From Coniella vitis (taxonomy: Eukaryota > Ascomycota > Sordariomycetes > Diaporthales > Schizoparmaceae): a stretch of 64,000 nt of DNA. A program made the position numbers and the translations under genes. Shown here piece after piece: positions 34,701 to 46,960 of the stretch. The notes under the pieces are model-generated. The model was given only the letters and a program-made list of their open reading frames with translations, was not told the origin of the DNA and searched no databases. Within the stretch, counting starts at the first letter, position 1; each line of letters opens with the position of its first letter. Location of the stretch: positions 943,001-1,007,000 of the forward strand of contig WUJK01000012.1 of NCBI GenBank assembly GCA_011317545.1, in the 5' to 3' direction.

Positions 34701-36850
34701 ATATTTTCGAGAGATCGATATAAGGAAGCTATAATATCGGAAAGGAATAATAGGATATACTTATATAATAACCCTCTTTTTTAGAACTCTATAATCTAGA
34801 TAATACCCGTATAGTTACCGAAAATACCGCTATAAAGCTTATTAATTAAGGTAATAGACTTTAGGTAAAAAACCCTACCTATAATATCGGGTCGGTTTAT
34901 AATATTTTCTCCGGCGCTTAGCTTATAGGTAATCTTTAGCTAGTTAGGATTTATAATTATTATAATAAAGAAAACTAAAGGGCTAAGTATATATATAATT
35001 ATAATTAAGTCTTAATAATATTACTAAATAAACCGAGTACCGCTTATATAAGTTATAGGAAGAACGATATACCTATTAACGTTAGTAGTATCTCTATTAT
35101 TATTTTATAATTAATCTATTAGCCTATTATATAGGTTTACCCGAATCTTATATTAATTAAGCTTAAACTATTATAGCTTCTATTAATTACCGTAAGCCTA
35201 AAGATCGACTAAAAACTATTAAAAAAGCTTTCGAAACCGAAACGGGATATAAGGCTATTATACCCTAGGATATAGAATATAACGGTAGTAATCTCGCTAG
35301 CCGATTCTATCCCGTTTTCTACCCTAATCCTATAAATTATATAACTATAAAGCTTAATAAAAACCCGTATTATTATAAGGGAATAGTAGAGGATATATAA
35401 GGGGTAGATATACCGGATAAGTTAAGGAGATAGTAATAAAGCGAAGGTTAAGAACTCCTATAGCGGATCTTTCGGTTAGAATAATATTATAAAAAAAAGC
35501 CTCCTCGCGCTTTATAGGAATAATAATAGTAATCTTATTTATAGTAAGTAGGTTAAATCGGCGGTAATTAGCACCTTCTTCGATAATTAATTATATTTAT
35601 AGGTTAAGCAAGATCCGTTAGTAAGTATAACGGCTTTATAATAATCTCTTATAAGCGGTAAGATATATCGAAATAAACCGATTATTATACTATAGATACT
35701 CTATAATATCCTAAAGTACCGTAAACCTTAAGTTTTTATTCTATATACTATATAGTTCCGTAGTAATTAGCGGATCGAAAAAGTAAAGCTATATAAACCG
35801 CGGAGTAGAGATCCTTTACGGTTATAACGGGCCGTAATAATAATAGAAAGCACCTTAAATCTAATAATCGATATAGCTAATACGTAGATTATACTATACT
35901 TCTTTCCTAGATATTAATATAAAAGCGAAAGCATTATTATATTCTTATATATACTTCCGAAAGTTTATAAACTCTAGAATATCGCTACGGAGCAGTTATA
36001 ATAAGAACCTCGGAATTAGTATAAAGAGAGGAAGAATAATATTGCTTTAGTTATAGTATTTACTAAACTTAGGATCCCGTAATAATAATCGTTATAAATA
36101 TATTAGCAGAATTTACGGAATATTCGATTAATATATAGTATTTATAGCTAGCCGTTCGTCTTTCTAATATAAAGTATTATAATAATTATATATAATATCT
36201 ATAGGTCCTAGATCGTAGATAAGTTCCGTTTTTACTAATATTATTAAAATCCAGCCCTTAGGGTTACCGACTTATAAAGGCTATAAATTCTATAAACCGC
36301 TCCGACGGGATCGTAATTCTCGCTATATAGGCGGTTTATTCTATAGCTATATAGAGGGTTTATTTTATAACTATAAATTAGGTAATATTAAAAGTTCCGG
36401 CGGTTATATAGGAGCTATAGGTTACCGTCGGAATCGTATATCTTTATAAGACTTATAGGTTAAATAAGGTACGCCGTTTCTCCGTAAAGGAAAGTTAGAA
36501 GTAGGATACTAATAATAGTACGTATTATAAAAGGAGGATTTAGAGGACCGAACCGGCCTTATATAGCGTTATCGAGGAGGTATTAGGGGTAGAATCGAAT
36601 AAAGGCACCGTAAACTTTATAAAACTAGTACTATAAACTTTATAAAGCTATAGTAGGTAAGGGATTTATAGAGATTTACGGAGGCTTAGGAACAAACTTA
36701 GTAATTATAGCAGATTAAAGAGTAGATTATACTAGCAAAGAATATTTACGGTAGATACGAGCGATTTATTTGCGGTGGATATAGGCGATTTAAAAAGCTT
36801 ATAGGCGTAAATACTAATAGTTAAGTATATACAAATATTATAATTTACAG

Positions 36851-38841
36851 CTAATATAGGTAGCGCTATTAACAATTAGTTAGGGCTGCTATAGGTTTTG
36901 CGGGCCGTTTTGGTTGTATGCACTAACGCCTTGACCGGACTTTGTGGATACTGAGCTATAGTATATAGATTAGGATGCCTACTTGAGGGGCAAAAGAATT
37001 AAAGGGGAGACCAGTTGATACCAGCGTTGATGAAATCTGAGATATTTACGGAAATCTCTATTATTCCAAGGATACAAGGGTCATCATGAGAGCCGATAAT
37101 CATCCTAGTTGACTATTTTATTTTCGACTGGCAATGTTCTGGTGTTTCTGCTCATGACAACAAGAGTCTATCACTTATAGGCTAGGGAACCGACATATGG
37201 ATCACTTCAAATCCCTAACTTAGGAGAGTTGGTACATATTCGTTGTCTTTGCATATATGTATACATCACACATTGGTAGGGTTGGCACATCGATTGTGTG
37301 GTGTGATATTGTTGAGCAGCCTGACTACCTTCTAAACAATTAGTGGAATACACCAGGAGACTATTCGTTCGGCAGATTCAAGTAATGCCTCTTCGGGTTG
37401 GAGATATGGAATTATTTATGGTACTCACTCTGGGCTTGTCAATCCAAGCGAATTAATTCTGCTACAGTAGACTAATGATCAGGATAGTCTACTTCTGAAT
37501 CCTTAACTGGATAGTCCAAGTGTAATGATCCTTGCCTGAATCCCTGATTCTGGAAGTACCTAAGAGTTGTATGTTAGCAGGCGGGGAAGTATTACCTTTA
37601 AGTCTTCGTACGTTGTCGAGCAATATTAAGTGTCACAAGTGATTAAGAGGGATTACCCTATTATATGAAATAATACTTAGATTTATAACTAAAGACTATA
37701 AGGAAAACTATCTAATAGCTAGGAAATCTATCGTCCTTATATCTTTCCGTTATTCTATATTAAATACCCTATTTAACCCTAGATTATCTGGATTATCTTG
37801 CGATCTTAATGATCCGGCTCTGCTGGATTATCTAATGATCTTAATGATCTATTCCTGATTGGTTCGTATAACCCTAACCCTGACTATGTTATCCTGTGTG
37901 ACTTAGTTATATAAGAGATCCCCATCGGTCCGTTGAGGTTCCGATTTGCTGGCATATGGTTGCGCTGGCCTGTTCCTGTGACCTGCATGACCGTGGGTCA
38001 TAACACCAAGTGATTATCATTATCTGTGCGATAGTAGCCCTAAGATTGACAATGTATTCCGACGGGTTGGTAACACTTTGTATAGTTCCAAAACTATACA
38101 CCTGTGACTAATAACTGATTGACGATACTGAGAGACACTGTAGAGCACAAAACTGTAAAGTATTTTAGCATGTGTAATCTAATCTCGTTTACGGCTCTGT
38201 TTCTGAAATTAATACAATTGGCTACATATTCCCGGCACTGGTATGAACAAGAGCTTCTGAGAACTATTGAGTATTTCAAAGATTTCAACTGTTATCACCA
38301 CGAATAAGCCCACTGTATATTTATTGAAACCAATAAAAATGCCCAGTGAGGTCTACCTAAATACGAAAGAATACTTATGGTTGTCTGCATGAAAGTAAGT
38401 AGACATTCTACACGATATCGAGAGGTCGCCTAGGTGAATGCAAGTATACCACTACCCAACCCAGCAGGATGGGAGTAATATAACAATACAATTACCTAGT
38501 CTGCTCTCAACACATTCAGACTCATGTGAAGGGATATGTATCTTGCTGATTCTATGTAGAACATATATGTTTCGCCCGTGTGTACGGAAAAGCACCCTTT
38601 ATTGTCATGAGGGTATACGTGTATGTAGTCTAGCCTTCTTGGTTTTTCCGGCTAAGAGGAGTGTTGGTGGCCTGTCCCTGATTATTCGTGGATCGCATTT
38701 CACAATCGTTACACTATCCGACGTACACAAGATAGACAAGCCTCGTATATTTTCTGCATAGTCATGACTCATCATACATGATATCCATTAACGCCACTCC
38801 AATGAAACTCAATAGGAAGATATTGTCCCAAAAAAATATGA
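36851..38841. other. intergenic region between Helitron relic and X325 gene
   Basis: No gene is supported. 37640-37850 is partly depleted of CpA and includes an imperfect 28-nt direct repeat (37788-37815 and 37823-37850), so it may be a fragment of another RIP-affected repeat. Two telomere-like units (TAACCCTAACCCT) lie at 37869-37881. The remainder has no recognisable content. Confidence 0.45.
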
Positions 38842-39599
38842 TCACAGCATCAGACCGGTGCCCAAAATTCCGGCCACGAATACAGCAGCTATGCTGCCAA
38901 TTAAACCATTCATGGACGGCACAAGACCAGGAGCAACGGAAGCGCTGCTGCTGTGGCTGGCGCTGCTGCTGGAGGCCGCGGATGCCGTGGTGGTTCCGTT
39001 GGTTTGAGACTCGTCGGAGCTCACAAGAGGAGTCAGACTCGAGTCGGTGGCGAAAGCAGCGCTGACTCCAGTGGCATTTTTGCAGGTCGAGGTAGAGTAG
39101 TTGCCAGAACCAGCCACAAAGTTCACAGCGGCACACTAGATGGCAAAATTGTGTTAGAATCAGCCGTTGCAATGGAAATTGGGATGCCTGTAAGCAAGAG
39201 CCTCACCTGGTACAACAGGCCGTCAGGACCATCGCACACAACACCCAGCACGCCTTGATGGCCAGCAAGACTAGCAGGTGCGGCAACGGCCTCTTGGCAG
39301 TAGTCGCCTTCACCGGTCTGGGTGAAGATTGGGTAGATCTGGGTCCAATTTGAGCTGCCAGTCAGGTCGGTGGTGGCGCGGAAAAGCCAGCTGGCTTGAG
39401 GGTGGCCCAGGAACAGCTCAATAGCCTCGCCGCCAACGTGGAAGTCGGTCACGTTGTCCTTGGTAAAGTCAAGAGTGACGCCGCCGCAAGGAGAGGTTCC
39501 CTCCGTGTCCTCGTCAAAAGGACCAACAGCGGGAGGCGCCGTGACGGTGAAGTGGGCGGTTGCCAAAGCAGGCAGAAGAAACAGCTTGAGGAGAGTCAT
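38842..39599 (-). CDS. X325 / BIM1-like GPI-anchored copper-site protein
   Basis: Exons 39599-39207 and 39135-38842 join to 687 nt, or 228 residues. Residues 1-16 are a signal peptide (MTLLKLFLLPALATA); cleavage before HFTVTAPPAVGPF leaves an N-terminal histidine, the copper-brace residue of LPMO-like folds. Cysteines in TSPCGGV, DYCQEA, VVCDG and CAAVNF fit two or more disulfides. After about residue 160 comes a Ser/Thr/Ala-rich stalk and a hydrophobic C-terminus (GSIAAVFVAGILGTGLML), a typical GPI-anchor signal. Family knowledge: X325 proteins bind copper at the cell surface, and the Cryptococcus member BIM1 acts in copper uptake; they are not shown to oxidise polysaccharide. A ferric reductase gene lies 2.1 kb away, divergent. 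Confidence 0.85.
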
Positions 39600-41700
39600 G
39601 TTGGAAAGGAGGTGAGGGTGTGTTGGATTGTACGATTACTGTTTGAGCTGGGCAGGATGATACCGAAATTCAATCCGTCGAAAGTAGTAGTTGAGTATGA
39701 GACTAAGAATTAAAATAACAAATTGGAAGTGCAAAAAGGACTGCCCATGACGATCAGCACGTCAATATATATATATACACACGGTAAACAAAAGTATTAT
39801 GGAACAAAAGCCTTTGAGCTTCGATGTAATGACCAGTGGCACGCCGGGGTCCTGTCGAGCAAAAGGTTGCGATCAGAACAGGTTAGCGGAAAACGCCAGT
39901 GGAGGTTGGAAGACGAGTAGTGCAAACATTCCAGGCCTGAGCACCGGGCCTGTCCGTTGCGGTGTCTTGATCGGGGAGAGAAGGTGCAGGTTGTGGTCCG
40001 AATGTACTGCGAGGAAGACAGTACAAGGTACGCACTACCTGAGTACCTAATAGTTACATGAATGAGCAAGAAGTAGCCCACCAGAAAAGCAGGCATAGAA
40101 TTGAAAAATGAGCGCGACACCCGAAAGCCGTGATGCCATTCGCATAATCAAAGTCGCGGTATATCTGTCAACCGATGCCGACAGCCTGCTGTTGAGCATC
40201 TTTCACCTCGATCCACCAAGGCGCCGTCTCAGGATTGTTTGCAACATTGGCGTCTGGAGTTCTCAGATGGTGGCGGTGGCGCTCATCCCAGGGATCCCCG
40301 TCCCCAGCCACGAGCCTCGCGTTGAATTCGTACATAGTACTTGAATAGCCACAAAGCCCGGTCACAAGTGTTCTGAAACAGAACTTGAGCAGGGCAAGTA
40401 AAGCTTACAAGGTATAGGTGTACTATAGGAACTCGTTCAGAAGGTTTATATTGAGATTCTCAATTCACGTTCTTCAGTTTGTCAAAGGCCGCGCTTTTCC
40501 TCACAAGTCACCGAGCGTAGATGATATCAGAGTACTATGGAAGTCAATTGGCTTGCAGGCCCCGCCTCTCAGGAACCCTTGCGGTCTTTGGCTAGCGGCC
40601 GATTACTTGCTCAGGCTAGGCCTACTGAAGCTAAGCTTAAGGCCCTAATTAGTGGGGCTGGACACAGACCCTGATGTTACTATGTACGCATCCTTGCTAA
40701 AACATGTGCGTAGGGCAGGTTGGGAATCTGGCCTTCTCAATATTGCCGAACGCGGGTTTTACTTTGTCACGGCCGACGAAACCAACACCTCTGCCAGCTC
40801 ACGGCATTCCTCCCGACGTGAGAAAAGAATCCTGTCAAAGAGCCATACTATGGGGTAACGATCGATGTCGAATCAAACTCAGGTACTTCAGTACTAAGAC
40901 AGTAGCAGTGGGTATCCGTGGTGGCCGGAGCCGAAAAGAGAGACGATGACAACAGTGGACGAGTTTCTATGGTATTGCCTTGACGTTCAAGAGCCGCTGC
41001 CCTGACCTGTCCAGGAATTACCTAGGAGACACCTCCTGTCGCCGACAAACCGAGAGCAGCACCGAGCCCAGTCATGTCTAGATGAGCAAGTTTCTCCCGC
41101 TCTGGCTCGATCCGGCAAAGATACTCCGGCCAGCGTTTTCGTCGTGCAGTGCCTCGACGAGTCTGAGCGAGTTGTGGCGTTAGCTTTGCCTCCTGACATG
41201 CGATCCTTGGCCCATACGCGCAGAAGCTGCGGGGCGCATTGTGTATGGGCGACCTCTTCTACGTCTGTTTGACCGCTAGTGGTTTGGACTGGCGTCCAGG
41301 CGTGGTCACAGCACACACCAAGAGCTCGGCAAGCATTTGCCAGGTTGCCCTGGGCCGTTCGCTGTGGTTAATTGCTACACTCCTGCGAGCATAACCTGCT
41401 CCAAAGATGCTCCCAAACACTTTGTAAACCTGATTCGTCATCCAGTGCGAATGGATGGCTTCCTCATCAGTCTTTTCTAGCAGAGCCTCATAACATGGCA
41501 TTATACATCTAAGAGATAGAGTTGCTCATCGGCTAGCTGTTGGATATTGGTGTTTCTCTTGTTTTCTGGAGAAAATCGACTTGACGGACAATACAGTTGT
41601 ATTCTGCTCTTATCGAGCATCCGACATATTTGGCGAACAAGCAGCAGCCCTTGCCTCGACCCTCTCTCTACCCACTCGCTGATTCCTAAAACCAGTCAAG
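39600..41700. other. divergent intergenic region, X325 gene / ferric reductase
   Basis: This 2.1-kb spacer holds the promoters of both genes. The motif TACATAGTA occurs at 40331-40339 and TACTATGTA at 40678-40686. A minus-strand frame with an ATG at 41501 runs to 41259 (80 residues) but resembles no family I know and has no clear partner exon; it is left uncalled. Confidence 0.5.
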
Positions 41701-43757
41701 ATGGACATGTCGAGTATGGGCACGAGCCTGTTCCAGGTTGAGAACATGGGCTTGGCGCGCGCCTATTGGTACTTGATAGCTGGTGTCGTGGGCCTCCTCA
41801 CCATCTTTCGTACAGTCAATTATGTCCAGAGGCGGACAAGGTATGTTTTCTTTTCACCTTTGCGCTCACTTGCGCTCATACTACCTCTATGTCTTTCTTA
41901 TACACCTAGTACTAACAGCAGCATTACAGGTTAAGAAGATGTCACAAGCTATCCATCGAGTATCCCACCAAGCCAAATGGCCCTGTATCACAGACCTGGG
42001 CAACTGCGACAGCAATAGGTCGCGAGTTCAGCTACCCTCAGCTCTACGTCCCTAGTCGCTTCACCTCGTGGCTGACCCCACCTCCACTGGGACGCATACT
42101 CGTACTGTTTGTCTACTGGGCCGTTGTCATCTACATGGCCACCGCAGGCGCGATTGTCAAAGATGCATACTTTTGGGAACGTATCGGCTTCCGCAACGCG
42201 TGGGTCACGGTCATGCAGGTGCCTTTCCTCTACCTGTTGGCCTCCAAAAGTAGCGTCATCGGCTGCATCGTCGGCAGCAGCTACGAACGCCTCAACTGGC
42301 TGCACCGATGGGTCGCACGCACTATGTTCATCACGGCCTCGCTACACGGGTGGCATTTCTGGACCGAGTGGAAGCGTGCTGATATTATAGAGGAGGAACT
42401 CGCTATGATGCCTATGGTATACTACGGGCTTGGAGCTTGGGGCCTGCTACTGTGGGCCAACATTTCGACGCTGGCGCCGCTAAGGCACATTTGCTACGAA
42501 TTCTTCGTCGCGCAGCACATGTTGACGTGGATCATCTTCCTCTATGTCGTGTATATCCACGTGCCTTCATACGCACAGTACAACATCTGGTTCGCGATTG
42601 CCGCGCTGTGCTTTGACCGCTTCTACCGGTCGGTATTGCTGATCTGGCAAAACATCAAGTTTCGACCGAATAGATCGGGATGTAAGGGTGGCCAGAGGAT
42701 CGGTCACCAGGCACAGATACGAGCGGTCGGTGAGGACATCGCAGTCGTCACCATCAAAGATGTCCACTTTTCATGGAGAGCTGGCCAGCATCTGTATCTG
42801 TGGCTGCCGCAGATTGGCCTATCGGACCACCACCCTTACACGATTGCAAGCGCGCACACGTTGCCTGATACGTGCATCTGCAACAGCATCCAGCTGGTCG
42901 TTAGAAAGCACAAAGGTTTCTCGCGAAGGTTATATAACTACGCTAAAAAGATGCAAGCGGCGGGGAAAAAGAGCACTGCAACGGCCTTTGTCACAGGGCC
43001 GTACGGCCTGCCTCCACGGTGGGACATCTACGACACGCTGATCCTCATCTCTGCGTCCACAGGTGCCAGTTTCACTTTGCCAATTCTCGAGAGCGTGCTC
43101 CTGTCAAGGACCCAAGCGTTGTGTACACGGCGCATCGACTTTCTGCTTGCGGCCAAAAAGGGCGACGAGATTGATTACTATGTGCAGCGGCTGCACGAGA
43201 TGGTTGACCGGGCGGCGGATGTGGGCATTGAGTTGAAGGTGCACATTGCCGTAACTCGGGGACCGCCGTTGCCCATGCTTGTGCAGAGGACGTCACCAAC
43301 AGGCGGGCAGAGTTATGCCTTATGCGCCTCATCAACCTCTCCGACTACACCGACTGTCTCGACTAGGCCGTCCGCACCGGCTTCACCGAGGTCACCGAGT
43401 GTTGCTGCTACATCCTCCAACCCCAGAGGGAGCAATAGCGGCAAGGAAGCTGTGATTACGGCCGATGTGGAGAAGCAGATCCTGTTGGTAGGCAATAATG
43501 AGCAACAGCAACGGCGGCAGAGCTCAGCAAGCAACGACTCGCACGTGCAGTATCTCAGCTCGAGGCCCAACATCGAGGAATTCATCCGCGAGCCGGTCGA
43601 GGCGGCGGGCGGCGAGACGTCGGTAGTTGTGTGCGGCGGCAAATCGCTGGTTGCGCGAACGAGGAATTGCATTGCGAAGCTGAGCGACGAGCGGGCTGTA
43701 CACAAAGGGACGGGGGCGCAGGGCATACATTTACACGTGGAAGAATATTGTTTCTGA
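41701..43757 (+). CDS. ferric/cupric reductase transmembrane component (FRE family)
   Basis: A plasma-membrane flavocytochrome that passes electrons from cytosolic NADPH through FAD and two haems to extracellular Fe(III) or Cu(II). Exons 41701-41840 and 41930-43757 join to 1968 nt, or 655 residues. A first membrane segment is at residues 20-38. The ferric reductase domain follows, with haem-ligand histidines in LNWLHRWVARTMFITASLHGWHFW and FFVAQHMLTWIIFLYVVYIHV. The FAD-binding motif HPYTIAS and the NADPH-binding GPYG block come next. Residues 515-590 are a Ser/Pro/Thr-rich insertion that varies in the family, and the C-terminus VVVCGGKSLVARTRN ... HLHVEEYCF is the usual ending. The X325 copper-site gene is its divergent neighbour. 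Confidence 0.92.
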
Positions 43758-44337
43758 CGGAATTCGGAGGAGATGTGATATAACAATGACTGCCTCAAAA
43801 TATGAAAGAAATTGTGCGAATAGAAACTGCAGGTGTGATACCTGGTATCGTCCATTCCACTCCGACCTCTTCTGTATGGCGTGGTTGGCCTTTCGTGTTA
43901 TTAAGTTGTAAAGCCCCCGGTTGAGAAAGTGTTGAACTATTGGCTGCCAATTTCTCGGGAAAATTGTTTTATCCTGGGCCAGAGTGGACGAGAAAGAATG
44001 CAGAATGCAATAGGCGGTGGATGTCGTTGTTCTTGTCTCGTTCGTTAAAAGCACCAAGGACATACATATCTACACTTGTCAGGGTACTTAGAAACATTTC
44101 ATGAGGGTTCCGTACCTTTGTACTATGTGCCCTGGTACCTGAAATGGCGGGGTTGGCTGGTGCTCTTATCGATAAGCCCCCATACTGCAGCAAGCGGATC
44201 AGAGGCCGTCGAGAAATTTAGCTGGCGGCAAGTCAGAAAAGAAAAAAACCCGAGAGAGGCGATTGAGTCACCAGAGCAGAGAGGGTATAATTGGGCATGA
44301 ATGCTTTAATTCCCACCACACGCTAAAACTTCTGGGT
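43758..44337. promoter_or_regulatory. promoter region of the arginyl-tRNA synthetase gene
   Basis: The region runs from the ferric reductase stop to the first in-frame ATG of the synthetase. A short upstream frame (ATG at 44297, nine codons, stop at 44326) lies 11 nt before that ATG and could lower initiation there. No other element is assigned. Confidence 0.4.
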
Positions 44338-46676
44338 ATGAACGTCGTACATCCTCTGCCTTGCCGTCTCCTTCCATCTTCTGCCCAGCTACTGCGCGCT
44401 TCCATCGCTGCTGCATTTTCTTCGTCTTTCGCTCTGCAACGGCAGCTTGGACAAGGCCCCTCCATCTCGTTGCGCCGCCAAGTCAACAACCCCGCTACCT
44501 CGTTGCCCTCGAGCCTCTTCCACACCTCGCCAATTCTTCAAGTCAAACCAGCTTTGACCTTCATCCAGTCTTTTAAAATGGCTGCCCCTGCCGGAATCGA
44601 CCATCTGGTCAAGTTGACCTCGGACCTCAATTTCGACAATGTCCGCGACAACTTCCCCACCGCGTTCCCTGAGACGAACCCTATCGACGTCTACCGCATC
44701 CACCTTACGCAAGTACTCCACAAGATCACTGGCGTCGACCACAAGATCATTTATCCCGCCATACAATGGACGCAAGGTCTCGACAAGGGCGACGTCATGA
44801 TGGCCGTGCCAGCCCTCCGTGTCAAAGGCAAGAAGCCTGACGAGCTGGCCAAGGAATGGGCTGAGAAGGTAACACCGCCCCAATTCAGCTGGAAGCGTGT
44901 CTGATTGGTGATCGAGGAGAGTAGAGTGCTGAGCAGTCCCTTAGTTTCCCGAAGACGACCCTCTCGTGAACAAGCCCATTGCCACCGCCGTCCACATGTC
45001 CTTCTTCTTCAAGACCGAGCCGCTAACCAAGGCCGTCATCCCCTTGATTCGCTCCCTGGGCACCAAGTATGGCAGCAACACCGCGATGGGTCTCAAGGAT
45101 CCCAAGAATCCAGAAGGCGATCGTAAGCGTATAATTGTCGAGTTCTCGTCTCCAAACATTGCCAAGCCCTTCCACGCCGGTCACTTGCGGAGTACCATCA
45201 TTGGCGGTTTCATTGCCAACCTCTACGAGCTCGCCGGCTGGGATGTCGTCCGCATCAACTATCTGGGTGACTGGGGCAAGCAGTATGGTCTGCTGGCGCT
45301 GGCTTTTGAGCGTTACGGTGATGAGGAGGCCCTCAACAAAGATCCCATCAACCACCTCTTCAACCTGTACGTGCGCATCAACGGCGAGATTAAGGATGAA
45401 GAGGAGAAGATGAAGGCCCTAAAGGCTGAGGGCAAGGAGGCCGAGGCCGCACAGCTGGCCGAGACTGGACTGGACGAGCAGGCCCGCAAGTACTTCAAGA
45501 AGATGGTTGACGGTGACGAAACTGCGCTTAAGCAGTGGCGCCGGTTCCGCGATCTGTCGATTGAGCGCTACCAGAAGACCTACGCTCGGCTTAACATCCA
45601 CTTTGACAGCTACTCGGGCGAGAGTCAGGTGCCCGAATCGGCCATGGAGGCCGCTGCCAAGGAGATGGAAACCAAGGGCATCTCGACCGAGTCGGACGGC
45701 GCCCGCGTTGTCGACTTTGCCACGCTGATTCCTGGTAAGGAGGGCAAGCGTCTTGAGCGGCCTATTATCCGCAAGAAGGACGGCACTGCTTTGTATCTGA
45801 CGCGCGACATTAGCGAGCTGCTGGGTCGCCACCAAAAATACAACTTCGACCAGATGATTTACGTTGTTGCGTCGCAGCAAGATCTGCACTTGAAGCAGCT
45901 CTTCAAGATTATCGAGCTCATGGGTTACAAGGACATTGCCGCCAAGTGCCAGCACATCAACTTTGGCATGGTACTTGGTATGAGCACGCGCAAGGGTACT
46001 GTCAAGTTCCTTGATGACATTCTGCGGGATGTTGGCGACAAGATGCACGAGGTCATGCGCAAGAACGAGGACAAGTACTCGCAAGTTGCGAACCCTGAGG
46101 CCACTGCCGATACCCTAGGTATTAGCAGTGTCATGATCCAAGACATGACTGGAAAGAGGTGAGCCCTGCAGATGCCATTGTTTTTATTCCTTTTCTCTTG
46201 ACTTTTATCCCTTCAAATAATGAGGTTCACGATGATTAACAATGACTGCTGTCAGAATCAACAACTACACATTCAATATGGACGCCATGACTTCGTTCGA
46301 AGGCGACACGGGCCCATACCTTCAGTACGCCCATGCTCGTGTGTGTTCCATTGAGCGCCGCGCTGCTATTCCCAGCGAGGAGCTGGCCAAGGCCGACCTG
46401 TCGTTGCTGACAGAGCCACACGCCATCAACCTTATCCGCGCGCTCAGCCAATGGCCCGACGTGGTGCAGAACACGCTCAAGACGCTCGAGCCGACAACGG
46501 TCGTCATTTACCTGTTCAAGCTGACACACGTGCTCAGCTCTTCGTACGATCAGCTGCGGATTGTCGGTGCTGAGGAGGAGGTCAAGAAGGCGCGCATGGC
46601 GCTTTACGACGCAGCACGGATAGTCATCAGTAACGGTATGCGGTTGTTGGGTTTGTCGCCTGTGGAGCGTATGTAA
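44338..46676 (+). CDS. arginyl-tRNA synthetase, dual-start
   Basis: Charges tRNA-Arg with arginine in cytosol and probably mitochondria. Exons 44338-44868, 44945-46158 and 46256-46676 join to 2166 nt, or 721 residues. The first 80 residues are rich in Arg/Ser/Leu and poor in acid, a mitochondrial targeting presequence. A second in-frame ATG at 44578 (MAAPAGIDHLVKL) would give a 641-residue cytosolic form. The class I signatures are present: SSPNIAKPFHAGHLRSTIIG holds the HIGH-type motif, and GMSTRKGTVKFLDD stands at the KMSKS position. The C-terminal DALR-type anticodon domain begins around INNYTFNMDAM and ends GMRLLGLSPVERM. Two compartments served by one gene through two starts is known for several fungal synthetases; here it is inferred from the two starts and the presequence. 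Confidence 0.93.
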
Positions 46677-46960
46677 GAGCGATTGTTTGTTCTAGCTTTT
46701 TTTATGGGTTGTTGTTGGGCGGATTGTACTTTATAGTGTCTGTAGGGATCGGGCAAAAACTATACTGCGTAGTTGATTTATTTTACGAATTGATAGATAT
46801 TAACCAATGATATTCTGGTGTGAGACTATCAAACTAGGATATGAAACTGGGGCGCTTCACTTCGTGAAGCTTGTGTTGGCACCCGTTGATTTTGTCTTAC
46901 ACAGTCGCCTCTGCCGTCAGATTTCTAGCCAGTCCAAAGCTTCGAATGCTTTCTCACCCA

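Larger units (their letters stand above)
29470..36850 (-). mobile_element. RIP-degenerated Helitron (Rep/Pif1-helicase rolling-circle element)
   Basis: The block is very AT-rich and almost free of CpA and TpG, while CpG persists. Minus-strand translation with stops ignored gives a Helitron transposase. The Rep core lies near 34960-34500 (INPNxLKIT, NRPDIIGRVFYLK and a trailing EFxKRGL block). The Pif1-like helicase Walker A GAGGTGKTYLYK is at 33267-33232, followed by SSGIITLLL, a damaged Walker B near 33030, and a C-terminal PINLYIKLGAPIILLRNLN near 32400-32340 running on to about 31960. Stops fall where Gln or Trp is expected, the result of C-to-T changes. The order Rep then helicase agrees with one minus-strand gene. 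The exact ends and the A/T insertion site could not be fixed. Confidence 0.8.

Noticed and set aside
41259..41501. 80-codon minus-strand frame with an ATG
   Set aside because: It starts with a true ATG, but there is no recognised family, no neighbouring exon, and it lies in a divergent promoter region.
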